Source: Ignavibacteria bacterium (lineage in GTDB: Bacteria > Bacteroidota > Ignavibacteria > Kapaibacteriales > Kapaibacteriaceae). Taken from it: DNA of 64,000 nucleotides. The stretch is taken from positions 70,424 to 134,423 of the forward strand of contig JABMNI010000021.1 of NCBI GenBank assembly GCA_013204605.1. Direction: 5' to 3'. The notes below the pieces were generated by a model. That model had not been told where the DNA came from. It did not search any database and was given only the letters and a program-made list of their open reading frames with translations. This document shows, in pieces, positions 7,967 through 17,558 of the stretch (position 1 is its first letter; every line of letters starts with the position of its first letter). Both the position numbers and the translations under genes were made by a program.

Positions 7967-10900
7967 ATGAGGGTGCAGAACGTGGCGACCATAATAGTCG
8001 CTTTTCTCGCAGCCGTGGGTTTGGTGTTTTCGCAATCGATAGTAATTGTAAATACCAACGCACGCACTTTTCCATCGGTAACTGTAAAGGCATATTCCTT
8101 TGATCCTACTGGGGCTCTGCAGAATATTGATAAAGGCGACGTTTCAGTTTCTGATGCAAGTTTGACGGTAGATCACACGGTGACATGTGACCAGCCCACA
8201 AGTGGCCGAGCGCTATCTGTAGTGGTAATGTGCGACGTTTCATCGTCTGCAAACGATGGTACACCGAGTGCAATCGTTTTGGCAAAGGCCGGAGCACTAG
8301 CAATTCCAAAAATTGCTGCAGCCACGTCGGACGAAATAGCACTGCTCTCCTTCGATCAAGGCGCAACGCTTAGATATGGCCTTTCCACAGATAAGGTGAA
8401 ATATGAAACTGCAGTAAATAATTTAGTGAAAGGTAGTGGAACTAATCTTACGAACGGATTGTTGTCAACGCCTATGGGTGCACTTGTCCATTTACAGAAC
8501 GCAAAAAACCAAAGGGCGTTAATCATATTTCTGGAATCCCCTACGTCGATCAGTGTATTGCCAGTTTTATCGCAGGCGAGAACGTACCGAATTCCAATAT
8601 ACATAGTGGCGTTGCGCACTCAGCTGACAGAGGAATTGAAACGAGTTGCAGATAGTAGTGGTGGAGCGTGGACCGAAAACGTAACCACGGTGGCCGAGGC
8701 ACAAACGTTTGCGCGGGCCTACGCAGCGCATGCTAAGAATTTGCCTGGGTGTAATATTTCATGGGTAACAAAATCACCGTGTACTGAAATTCACCCGGTG
8801 TCTATTGCCAGAGGATCTTCACTACGAGCATTAACGTACACCGCTGCCACTACACTATTGTCGGGACTACAGTTTTCGACAACGGGAATCGAGTTTGGGA
8901 TTTCTGGCGTCCCAATAGAGCGTAAAGTGACAATTACGGCCCGTAATGCCGACGTTACAATAAATTCTGCAGCAATGGCTTCTGGACCATTTACATTAGT
9001 TACACCTATAGCGGCTGGAACTGTAGTAAAAAAGGATGCCTCTATAGATATCACAATCAAATACACCCCACTTAATGCAGTTGGAATTTATGGTACTTTA
9101 CTTTTTGCTACGGATGCCTGCAGAGTGAGCCCATTGTATTTTCACGGTGGAGCATTAACTGATGGCCAACGTATTAAAATTGAAACACCACTTGAGGGCG
9201 CCAAATTTTTGGCAGGAAGCACTACGAATATTGCGTGGAGTAATACGCTGCCGGATGACCTTGTGCGAATTGATGTTTCGTATGACAATGGGACAACATG
9301 GCAATCTGTAGCTGAAGCTGCGAGTGGCTTGAAATACAAATGGCTTGTTGGACCGAAGGTTAGTAATGAAGTTAAATTCCGCATTCAAAGGACGCTAATT
9401 GACAGTTCAAAAATCGTCATTTACCGTGGGAACTCTCAGCCCGTTTACGATGCAACATTCATCAATGATAATTCTTCTGTAGTGTTAGGAGGGCATGACG
9501 GTACAGTAAGACAGTTTAACGCTATAACCGGGGCTTCAGAAAAGTTACTTGGCACGCACTCAGATTGGGTATGGAGTGTTGCAGCCCACCCCAATTTGCC
9601 AATTGTGGCAACTGGAAGTCACGATGCTACCGTAAGAATTTGGAATTATACAACTGGCGAACGCGTGGCCACCATACCATCAGGATCTAGGGTATGGTGT
9701 GTAAACTTCTCGCCGGATGGGAAAAAATTGATAATTGGTTCAGAACGTTTGTTCTCTATCTATACCGTGGGCGAATGGCAAAATGCCGATACAACGGTAT
9801 TTATTTCTGATGGTCCTGTTTATAACGCAAAATATAGTGGAACTGGAAACCGGTTCGTGATAACTCACGGACGGTTGGCAACAATCTATAATTCTACTAC
9901 ACTTGCCGAAGTGAAAACCCTAACGGGTCACACCGCAGTTGTGTACACAGCGGCACTGAATTCTGATGGATCGAAAGCATGCACCGGTGGTGCTGATTTT
10001 ACGTTAAGAATTTGGAATGGAGAAACCGGTAGCCTGACTAAAACCATTACTCCGGCTGTTGGATCTGTGTTGGCTACGCAATACGCCCCAGACGGCAACA
10101 AACTAGTGGCCAGCGGTGTTGATGGTGTTGCGAAAGTTTATGAAGCGCAGACACTGAAGTTGTTGCACACATTTGCCGGCCACCAAGGAATAGTGTACGG
10201 AACTAAGTATAATAATACCGGTAAAAAATTGATTACTGCTTCGACTGATTACACAGCTAGATCTTGGGATATTGAAGACGCAAAACTTGTTGAAGACTCT
10301 ACGAAGTACACCGTGTCAATTCACAGCGGCGAGCCCACGGCGCAGTCTGTAAATTTCGGTTCGGTTGTGATTGGCACGGGTAAAGACATTCGTTCCGATG
10401 TAGTTTCAAATGGAGGCACAGAGCCCCTTTCAATAATTTCTGCTCGTTTGATCAGCGGCAATATCGACGAATTCGACATTACATCAACCTTCGCGCCTTT
10501 CACCTTAGAAGCGGGTGCAAAACTATCGTTAGTCGCAAATTTTGAGCCGCTTGCTGTGGGAGCGCGGGCCGCTACTGTTGAAGTATTGACTGGTGTTGGA
10601 CCAGTGCTGGTTGAACTAACGGGCTCTGGTGTTGGAAGAGAGTTAAATATACCAGTGGTAGTGAATTTTGGTCGGCACATAGCACTAACTACCATTGTGG
10701 ATTCACTTATTGCTATCAAGCTACCTGCAGGAAACCAAGGACCGGAAACAATTACGAAGATTACTTTGAGTGGTGTTCAGTCTAATCACTTTTCTATAGT
10801 GTCCGGTGGTGAAGGGTTCACCCTGACTGGTAATCAACAACACTCATTGACTTTGCGATTTCAACCATTAGACCTCGGAAAATTTGCTGCGGTAATTGAG

Positions 10901-12268
10901 ATTACACTTGATAATGGTCAAGTACGAATAATTAGATTGTACGGCGAGGGAACGGGCGACGCCTCGGTTACTTTTTCATCAACTGGAATTTTGTTTGAAA
11001 CTGACAAGTGCAGTGCTGTCCCTAGCGCAAAAGTCATTAAGCTAAGGAACAACGGAAATTCGAGTTTAACCGTGTACGCAGCCATTATCGATGGTGTGAA
11101 CGCTGCTGAATTTGCTTTAACCTCACTGGGAACATTCCCAATTGAAATTCCCCCCGTTTCTGAACGCGATCTTGAAATTACATTTACACCTCAGACAGCT
11201 GGTGTTAAGGATGCACGACTTATTGTTTCTACTAACGCTATTAATGCTGACAATGGGACCTCGACTATCCCACTGATTGCTAGAAAAGATTCGTTTGGAT
11301 TTGAATTGACAAGACCTACCGTGAATTTCAATAATATTGCCGAGGGCGATGCCGCAGTTGAACGCTTGCTTTTATTAAACACCGGTACCGTGGGGTTACG
11401 TTGGAGCAGAAACCCAATTGATCTCGGTTCATTTAGAATTGAATCCGTTATACCGGATGTAACGCCTCCCGGATCATTTTCCGAGATTACTGTCCGCTTT
11501 ATGGGTGGCACGGTTGGAACTCCTTATTCAGCTACGTACAACTTTGTTGATTCAACTTGTGGAAGAACGCAAACATTAATAATGAATGCTTCAGTTCGCA
11601 GCTACATTGGATGCACGCTTCGTGCTGCGACTACATCTGGTCGCACCGGTAGTGTCACGGCTGTTCCTGTGTACATAACAAAAAAAGTGAACTTCGATCG
11701 TACAAACATCACAACTATTCGCGCGCGAATGTTAGTAAACGGAACTCTCCTCACGCCGACGGGCGACAAGGGTACGTTACGCGCAGATGGAATGCGGGAA
11801 TTCACGATTGATATTCCAATTCCGTCGTCAGATTCGTTGGCTACAACCCTTAATTTCAACACAACATGGGGTAACGTTACAGCTTCGGTTGTTGTGTTTG
11901 ATTTAGTAACGACAGATGATACGGTTTTGGTTCGCACTCAAGACGGTAGCGTATTGATCGAAGATATTTGCCGTCAGGGTGGCCCTCGATTAATCAGTCT
12001 AAAGGCGAATAGTGCATCAATTAAGTTTTGGCCGCAACCGGCCACGGGGGAGACTTACGCCGATGTAAGTATTCTTGAAAGGGGGCTCACTTCAATAAAC
12101 ATGGTAGACATAAATGGCAGAATGGTTATGCGTATTGCGGATCAGTATTTCGATCCCGGTGTATATAGTATACCAGTTCTAGTTACAGGGCTCGAGAACG
12201 GACTTTACTTCGTTGTAATGCAAACACCTACTCAAAGATTTTCGACACGTTTTGAGGTGGTGAGATAA
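7967..12268 (+). CDS. Giant secreted protein: vWA domain, seven-bladed WD40 propeller, ASPM/HYDIN-like repeats, T9SS sorting domain
   Basis: 1433 residues. Signal peptide at 1-22 (ending GLVFSQ). A vWA domain at ~80-265 has a MIDAS DVSSS motif, although the usual third acidic loop is degenerate. An Ig-like/choice-of-anchor region spans ~270-480. Seven WD40-like blades occupy ~488-775, with the repeated pattern GH...VWSV/VYTA...GS/GGxDxTxRIWN. Several choice-of-anchor-D (HYDIN/ASH-like) beta domains follow at ~785-1150. The C-terminal ~80 residues are a T9SS type A sorting domain (WPQPATGE ... MVDINGRMV ... GLENGLYFVVM). It should be exported by T9SS and displayed at the surface. WD40 and vWA folds suggest scaffolding or adhesion; no enzyme motif is seen. 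Its stop overlaps the next gene by one base (TAATG). Confidence 0.85.
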   Translation: MRVQNVATIIVAFLAAVGLVFSQSIVIVNTNARTFPSVTVKAYSFDPTGALQNIDKGDVSVSDASLTVDHTVTCDQPTSGRALSVVVMCDVSSSANDGTPSAIVLAKAGALAIPKIAAATSDEIALLSFDQGATLRYGLSTDKVKYETAVNNLVKGSGTNLTNGLLSTPMGALVHLQNAKNQRALIIFLESPTSISVLPVLSQARTYRIPIYIVALRTQLTEELKRVADSSGGAWTENVTTVAEAQTFARAYAAHAKNLPGCNISWVTKSPCTEIHPVSIARGSSLRALTYTAATTLLSGLQFSTTGIEFGISGVPIERKVTITARNADVTINSAAMASGPFTLVTPIAAGTVVKKDASIDITIKYTPLNAVGIYGTLLFATDACRVSPLYFHGGALTDGQRIKIETPLEGAKFLAGSTTNIAWSNTLPDDLVRIDVSYDNGTTWQSVAEAASGLKYKWLVGPKVSNEVKFRIQRTLIDSSKIVIYRGNSQPVYDATFINDNSSVVLGGHDGTVRQFNAITGASEKLLGTHSDWVWSVAAHPNLPIVATGSHDATVRIWNYTTGERVATIPSGSRVWCVNFSPDGKKLIIGSERLFSIYTVGEWQNADTTVFISDGPVYNAKYSGTGNRFVITHGRLATIYNSTTLAEVKTLTGHTAVVYTAALNSDGSKACTGGADFTLRIWNGETGSLTKTITPAVGSVLATQYAPDGNKLVASGVDGVAKVYEAQTLKLLHTFAGHQGIVYGTKYNNTGKKLITASTDYTARSWDIEDAKLVEDSTKYTVSIHSGEPTAQSVNFGSVVIGTGKDIRSDVVSNGGTEPLSIISARLISGNIDEFDITSTFAPFTLEAGAKLSLVANFEPLAVGARAATVEVLTGVGPVLVELTGSGVGRELNIPVVVNFGRHIALTTIVDSLIAIKLPAGNQGPETITKITLSGVQSNHFSIVSGGEGFTLTGNQQHSLTLRFQPLDLGKFAAVIEITLDNGQVRIIRLYGEGTGDASVTFSSTGILFETDKCSAVPSAKVIKLRNNGNSSLTVYAAIIDGVNAAEFALTSLGTFPIEIPPVSERDLEITFTPQTAGVKDARLIVSTNAINADNGTSTIPLIARKDSFGFELTRPTVNFNNIAEGDAAVERLLLLNTGTVGLRWSRNPIDLGSFRIESVIPDVTPPGSFSEITVRFMGGTVGTPYSATYNFVDSTCGRTQTLIMNASVRSYIGCTLRAATTSGRTGSVTAVPVYITKKVNFDRTNITTIRARMLVNGTLLTPTGDKGTLRADGMREFTIDIPIPSSDSLATTLNFNTTWGNVTASVVVFDLVTTDDTVLVRTQDGSVLIEDICRQGGPRLISLKANSASIKFWPQPATGETYADVSILERGLTSINMVDINGRMVMRIADQYFDPGVYSIPVLVTGLENGLYFVVMQTPTQRFSTRFEVVR

Positions 12269-14334
12269 TGAAAAATACTATTAATCAACTCGTTGAATCA
12301 CATAGAAATGTGAATAGAATTATGCCTCGTTTAGTTTATGTGATTGCATTTTTGATCGTGGCTGTTGTAGCCATGAAATCTCAAACCGATAACTCTAAGG
12401 AGTCTAGCCTTCGCGTTGGTCTTTTCGGAAATGTCGATTATTCACTCTATTCGGCATCGTTTTCGCAATTGCCTGGAATACCAAACTGCTGTCCTGAATT
12501 CAAAAGCGGATCAGGCGTTGGTTGGTTAGTTGGGTTGTCGTATCTCGCCCCTATTTCCGAAGATCTAAATTTACATTTGCGCATGCACTATGGTGCGCAT
12601 AATGGAATGTTTTCGGTTACAGAGACAAAGGAAATTGTTGACGGCAGTGATAACCGTGTTAATGCTACGATAACTCACGAACTAACTGGTACATTTAATC
12701 AAGTGAGTCTGGAACCATTACTTGGATACAAGGTCACTTCTGAATTCTCTATCCTTGGTGGAGTTACAGTGGGTTATTTGTTGTCATCAAAATTTGAACA
12801 ACAAGAAACACTCTCGTCACCCGACAATGCAGTTTTCAGCACTGGTTCAAAGGTGCGCAATTACGACAACACAGATATTCCAGGCGCACAATCAATTGCA
12901 CTTGGATTAACTGTTGGCGCTAATTATGATATTGCCTTGAATTCGTCGAAGACAGTGTTTTTGAGTCCAGAAGTTCTATTCTCATTTTCACCGTTGTCGG
13001 TTGCGAAGGATGTGAGTTGGACAATCCAGCATCTTCGAGGCGGTCTGCAATTGAGCTTCATTCCGCCAGCTATAGAGGACACTTTGTCAGATTATGAGCT
13101 TTACGAAGTTGTACGTGCCATAAAGCCCCCTACCAAGGGCACTCCGGGCGTTCAATTTGTATCTGATGTTACGGTATCGGGTTTGAGTTCTGATGGCAGA
13201 CAGGTAGCTGTTTCTAGTGTGAAAGTTGAAGAGTTTGAATCAAATCGGATTCGTCCAATTCTTCCATACGTGTTTTTCGACGAAATGTCGGCAACCATCC
13301 CGCAGCGATATCCAAGTGTGAATGAAACGCAGCGTGAAAACTATAGCATGGATAATTTTTACAATCTCGATGCCATGGTTACCTACTATCAACTTCTCAA
13401 CATTGTTGGTAGGCGCATGGAGGACAATCCTGCCGCTACAATAACCTTGACGGGTTGTGGTGATAAATCAGAATCTGGAGTGGCAGATATGGGTACCCGC
13501 CGAGCATCGGCCGTAAAGAACTATTTGACAAGCAATTGGGGTATCAGCGACAGCCGTATTACAACAATGGGCCGTGAATTACCTGAGCAAGCGTCCAATT
13601 CAGCCGACGCGGATGGCAGAGAAGAGAATAGACGCGTAGAAATTTCAAGCAATAGTTCGGTTATTTTGGCCCCAGTAAGTTCAAAGGATACTTTAAGAAG
13701 TGTTGAACCAGCCGGACTTAGGTTTTCGCCCACTATTGATCCGCGAGTGCCAATTCATTCATGGACACTTTGGGTAACTAGCGGAGATAGGATAATTAAA
13801 GCCTTTCACGACGGCGATCCGGTTCCAGCATCGGTTGACTGGCGGATTGCAGATCAGGGTGGAAATCATATCAAGAATACTACTCAGTTAAAGTATTTAG
13901 TAGCAGTTCGCGATAGTGCCAGCCAGTTGATTCCGTCGGCTACTAAAACGATTCCTGTTACGGAGATTACTCTTGCGAGTAAGTTGAAATCTGGCGGACC
14001 TGATAAGACTGTGGATCGTTATTCAATGATCTTGTTCCCTTTTGACAAGTCAGATTTAACTGTGGACAATATGGAGATTACACAAAACATTAAGAATAAC
14101 ATCCAACCTGGAGCCCGGGTTAGTATCATTGGTTATACTGATAGGTCTGGCGGGGAAGAATACAATCAGAAACTTAGCGAGCAGCGTGCGAAGTCTGTGG
14201 CGCGATCTTTGAGTCAATCTGAATCGGCCGCTACTGGCGTGGGTGAGCGTCTACCATTGTACGACAACAATTCCCCAGAAGGTAGATTTTACTCGCGGAC
14301 GGTGGAAGTTTTTGTTGAGACTGATCGCAAGTAA
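12268..14334 (+). CDS. Outer-membrane protein with beta-barrel-like N-terminus and two OmpA domains (copy B)
   Basis: 688 residues, paralogous to the protein at 5836. It has the same order: signal segment, beta-rich region with a conserved CCPEF motif, an OmpA domain at ~332-457 (YVFFDEMSATIP ... ENRRVEIS), a beta spacer, and a second OmpA domain at ~588-685 (LFPFDKSDLT ... GYTDRSGGEEYNQ). ATG 12268 overlaps the upstream stop (TAATG), which favours coupled translation; the internal ATG at 12322 would give a more usual signal peptide. Placing two such proteins on either side of one T9SS-tagged propeller protein suggests that they form or anchor one surface assembly. That is inference. Confidence 0.82.
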   Translation: MKNTINQLVESHRNVNRIMPRLVYVIAFLIVAVVAMKSQTDNSKESSLRVGLFGNVDYSLYSASFSQLPGIPNCCPEFKSGSGVGWLVGLSYLAPISEDLNLHLRMHYGAHNGMFSVTETKEIVDGSDNRVNATITHELTGTFNQVSLEPLLGYKVTSEFSILGGVTVGYLLSSKFEQQETLSSPDNAVFSTGSKVRNYDNTDIPGAQSIALGLTVGANYDIALNSSKTVFLSPEVLFSFSPLSVAKDVSWTIQHLRGGLQLSFIPPAIEDTLSDYELYEVVRAIKPPTKGTPGVQFVSDVTVSGLSSDGRQVAVSSVKVEEFESNRIRPILPYVFFDEMSATIPQRYPSVNETQRENYSMDNFYNLDAMVTYYQLLNIVGRRMEDNPAATITLTGCGDKSESGVADMGTRRASAVKNYLTSNWGISDSRITTMGRELPEQASNSADADGREENRRVEISSNSSVILAPVSSKDTLRSVEPAGLRFSPTIDPRVPIHSWTLWVTSGDRIIKAFHDGDPVPASVDWRIADQGGNHIKNTTQLKYLVAVRDSASQLIPSATKTIPVTEITLASKLKSGGPDKTVDRYSMILFPFDKSDLTVDNMEITQNIKNNIQPGARVSIIGYTDRSGGEEYNQKLSEQRAKSVARSLSQSESAATGVGERLPLYDNNSPEGRFYSRTVEVFVETDRK

Positions 14335-15461
14335 TGAAGTTGTTGATCTTTAACTGGCAGGATAGAACACATCCTCTGAGTGGCGGAGCTGAAGTTCACT
14401 TACACGAAATATTTGGGCGAATGGCCCGAGCAGGTCACGACGTTACGCTTGTGTGCTGTGGTCATAGGGGCGCCAAACGGAAAGAGCAAATGGATGGTAT
14501 GACCGTGTATCGCATTGGTAGACGGACAACCTTCAATTACTCGGTTTCGTGGTGGTGGCGATTTCACGGAAAGAAAATTAATCCGGATATCGTTATTGAT
14601 GACATAAACAAAATCCCATTCTTCACTCCCCGCTTCGTTAAAAAACCAATATTGGCGCTAATCCATCACTTCTTTGGTGACAGTATATTCAAAGAAGTTG
14701 GCATTGCAGCTGGTTCGTATGTGAAGTATTTCGAAGACAAGGTCAGCAAGGTATATTCTCACACCAGGGTATGCGTAGTATCGGAGAGCACCAAACTTGA
14801 ATGTTTGGAAAAGGGCTTTTCGGCATCTCAAATTGATATTGTGTACAACGCCATCAATCAGTCCGATTTTCCTATGCGTGTGGGAGTTAAGGCCGAAGTT
14901 CCGACTGTTGCATCGTTTGGCAGACTCAAAAAATATAAATCAATCGATCACCTTGTTCAAGCAATTGCACTTGTTAAAAACACTATTCCAAACGTCAGGT
15001 TAAGAATTGCAGGAACTGGTGATGAACAGCCTACTCTTGTTACCTTAGTCCACCAAATGCAATTGCACGACAATGTTGAATTCTGTGGCTACATTTCAGA
15101 CACTGATAAAGCCCCTTTACTTTCTTCAGCACACGTGGTTGTGAACACTAGCATAAAAGAAGGTTGGGGTATAACTAACCTTGAGGCTAACGCGTGTGGT
15201 ACAACGGTGATCAGTGCCGACGTTCCAGGACTACGTGATTCTGTTCGAGACGGTTACTCTGGTCTGCTATATCCGTATGGCGACGTAGAAGCATTGGCTC
15301 GTCTGATTGAACGTGTACTGGTGGATGTGGAATTACGCAACCGTCTAAGCAATGGAGCGGTTGAATGGGCTTCAACTTTTACCTGGGAACGAAGTGCGCG
15401 TGAAATGACCGATATTTGCGAAAAGACAATAGCACAATGGAACGCATCTCGACCTTCATGA
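14334..15461 (+). CDS. Family 4 glycosyltransferase
   Basis: 375-residue GT-B enzyme. The N-terminal glycine-rich acceptor loop LSGGAEVHLHEI, the linker PTVASFGRLKKYKSIDHL and the donor-site KEGWGITNLEANACGT (the E-x7-E retaining-GT motif) define GT4. No signal peptide or membrane span, so it is cytosolic. It is coupled by TAATG to the OmpA copy B gene and overlaps the next gene by 25 nt. The context suggests that it glycosylates, or supplies glycan for, the surface proteins of this locus, but donor and acceptor are not visible from sequence. Confidence 0.9.
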   Translation: MKLLIFNWQDRTHPLSGGAEVHLHEIFGRMARAGHDVTLVCCGHRGAKRKEQMDGMTVYRIGRRTTFNYSVSWWWRFHGKKINPDIVIDDINKIPFFTPRFVKKPILALIHHFFGDSIFKEVGIAAGSYVKYFEDKVSKVYSHTRVCVVSESTKLECLEKGFSASQIDIVYNAINQSDFPMRVGVKAEVPTVASFGRLKKYKSIDHLVQAIALVKNTIPNVRLRIAGTGDEQPTLVTLVHQMQLHDNVEFCGYISDTDKAPLLSSAHVVVNTSIKEGWGITNLEANACGTTVISADVPGLRDSVRDGYSGLLYPYGDVEALARLIERVLVDVELRNRLSNGAVEWASTFTWERSAREMTDICEKTIAQWNASRPS

Positions 15462-17464
15462 TATTTGCATTGGTTCTACTGACACTTGAATCAATCCCCT
15501 CACTGGCTCAAAGATTAATTGATAGCAAGGGTACAGACTTTTGGGTTGCATTTCCTCCCAACGATAGAGGTGGAGGAAGTGCTGATTCGTACTTGTCTAT
15601 CTTCATAACGGGCGACAAGACTACCAACGTAAAATTAGCAGCTCGCCGTTTAACCGGTGAAATTGATTCAATAAAATTTGTCGTGCCAGCTAATACAGTT
15701 GTTAGCACTAGATTGGAATTCGAGCTGTATGAATTGGTAGGGAGAAATTATCCATCCGGACCAAACAACGATAATCAGCGTGCTTCTCCTGCAAGTGTGC
15801 ACATTCTTGCCGATGAAGAAGTTTCTGTATATGCACTTACAAGAGAGGTTAAAACATCCGACGCGTGGCTCGTTATGCCTGTTGATGCTCTTGGTACTGA
15901 TTATAGAGTCATATCGTATTCGTCCGATGTGAGATCTGCCGGTTTCTTCCCAGTATACTTCCCTAGCCAATTTGTGGTTATAGCGACGGAAGACAATACC
16001 TCGGTTTCATTTTCCCTATCAACAAAAAGAACTGCAACTAATAGTAACTCTGGTGACTTCAGTACGGTTTTGAACAGAGGCGAATCGTATCTAGTTCAGG
16101 CTTACATGAACAGCTCGAATAGGAATGATGATTTAACTGGAAGTAGAGTGCGTTCTGACAAACCCGTAGTTGTTTTGGGTAGTCACAAAAGAGCACAAGT
16201 ACCAATACTATCAAACGATGCGTCTCGAGATATACTGGTAGAACAATTGCCTGCCGTAGACACTTGGGGCAAGAATTACGTTGTAGTACCTCTAGTGCCA
16301 CCCGCCAACGCAGTAAAAGATGGACAGACTGACGTTACTATTTGTCGTGTTTTAGCCCATCAGGATAGCAGCATGGTGAGCATCAATGGTGCGCCTGGAT
16401 GGAGGCTAAATGCGGGGATTAGGTGGGACATGCCCCTAACGAAACCGCTTGTGATTACATCCAACTATCCCGTTTTAGTTGCAATAATAGATAGATCGGC
16501 AAACAGAAGTGGATCTGGAAACGCGTCCCTTGATGGTGACCCGAGCTTGACCATTATTCCTCCGATTGAACAGTTCCTGGACAAGTATCGGGTAGTTTCC
16601 ATTGAGCCTAGAGAACCCGGAAACGAATTTTATAATGCGCATTACCTCACACTAACTTCACCTTTGCTTGCAAGCGGAACGTTGAAAGTTGATGGAGTTA
16701 CGCAACCCGCACTGACGCCCATACCGGGTTCGACCCATGGCTACGTTCATGTACCTGTAAAGAATGGTTCGCATTTCGTTCAAGGCGATTCCGCATTTGG
16801 AATTGTGATTTATGGCTATGGCCCCGCAGAGTCATACGGCTACACCGGCGGCATGGCCTTCGAAAAGTTGTTTGCGCCGTCAATTCGATTGCGAGCGTTT
16901 AATCTATCTGGAAAACCTGGAAAACGCGACTCCCTAATAGTGGTTGTGGATTCAATATCAGAGCAGGCTAGTTTCGATGCTATGGGTGCACGTAACGTGT
17001 CTGGCGAAATTCGGTTCAACCAAACCATGTTTGTACCAGATAGCCCCCTAACAGCAGACTTCGCGGAATACGTGAACTACAAATTCACTCATTCGTTTGA
17101 CACACTGCGAATTGGTGACACAGTAGCAACAATAACGGGCACGTTAGTATTGGGAATGAACGACGTTGATAGTATTGTTCCCCACTCAATAGTTTGGAAG
17201 CAAATCGACAATTCACTAGTGTCGGTAAAATCTACTTCTATACCTGGCTTAATCACCACGTTAGAAATTTGCGATAAAAATGGAATGCGGCTTTTTTCGC
17301 CTCTGCAAGCTCAACCTAATTTTGTTCAGTTGTATTCATACAGCGGCCTGCTACTTCAGGTAGTTCCTGATAGTCAATTTGAAAACGTAACTGAAGCGCT
17401 CGGCAATGGCGTGTATTTTGTTAAAAGGGGCTTAACAATTACCAAACTGTTAGTTGCTCGATAA
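15437..17464 (+). CDS. IgGFc-binding-family secreted protein with putative T9SS C-terminal signal
   Basis: I place the start at ATG 15437, which gives a signal peptide (FMIFALVLLTLESIPSLAQ); the frame opens at 15416. The ~430 residues after cleavage match the IgGFc-binding N-terminal domain family: GTDFWVAFPPN, SVYALTREVKTSDAWLVMP, SDKPVVVLGSHKRAQVP and VDTWGKNYVVVP are family hallmarks. The last ~70 residues (YSYSGLLLQV ... GNGVYFVKRGLTITKLLVAR) look like a divergent T9SS type A sorting domain. The protein is probably surface-exposed or adhesin-like. The family name comes from a mammalian protein and does not mean that IgG is the ligand here. Last gene of the 5836-17464 plus-strand run. Confidence 0.75.
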   Translation: MERISTFMIFALVLLTLESIPSLAQRLIDSKGTDFWVAFPPNDRGGGSADSYLSIFITGDKTTNVKLAARRLTGEIDSIKFVVPANTVVSTRLEFELYELVGRNYPSGPNNDNQRASPASVHILADEEVSVYALTREVKTSDAWLVMPVDALGTDYRVISYSSDVRSAGFFPVYFPSQFVVIATEDNTSVSFSLSTKRTATNSNSGDFSTVLNRGESYLVQAYMNSSNRNDDLTGSRVRSDKPVVVLGSHKRAQVPILSNDASRDILVEQLPAVDTWGKNYVVVPLVPPANAVKDGQTDVTICRVLAHQDSSMVSINGAPGWRLNAGIRWDMPLTKPLVITSNYPVLVAIIDRSANRSGSGNASLDGDPSLTIIPPIEQFLDKYRVVSIEPREPGNEFYNAHYLTLTSPLLASGTLKVDGVTQPALTPIPGSTHGYVHVPVKNGSHFVQGDSAFGIVIYGYGPAESYGYTGGMAFEKLFAPSIRLRAFNLSGKPGKRDSLIVVVDSISEQASFDAMGARNVSGEIRFNQTMFVPDSPLTADFAEYVNYKFTHSFDTLRIGDTVATITGTLVLGMNDVDSIVPHSIVWKQIDNSLVSVKSTSIPGLITTLEICDKNGMRLFSPLQAQPNFVQLYSYSGLLLQVVPDSQFENVTEALGNGVYFVKRGLTITKLLVAR

Positions 17465-17558
17465 TATTTTCAGCTCGCGGTTGCACAAAATCAGTGAGGT
17501 AGTCATGCACGCCTGTGTTTTGTGGTAAACTTTTGAACATCGAAGTTCAAGATCTGCG

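Noticed and set aside
17533-17550. TTGAAC/GTTCAA hairpin between two convergent genes
   Set aside because: The stem is short and not followed by a T run on either strand, so I do not call it a terminator.
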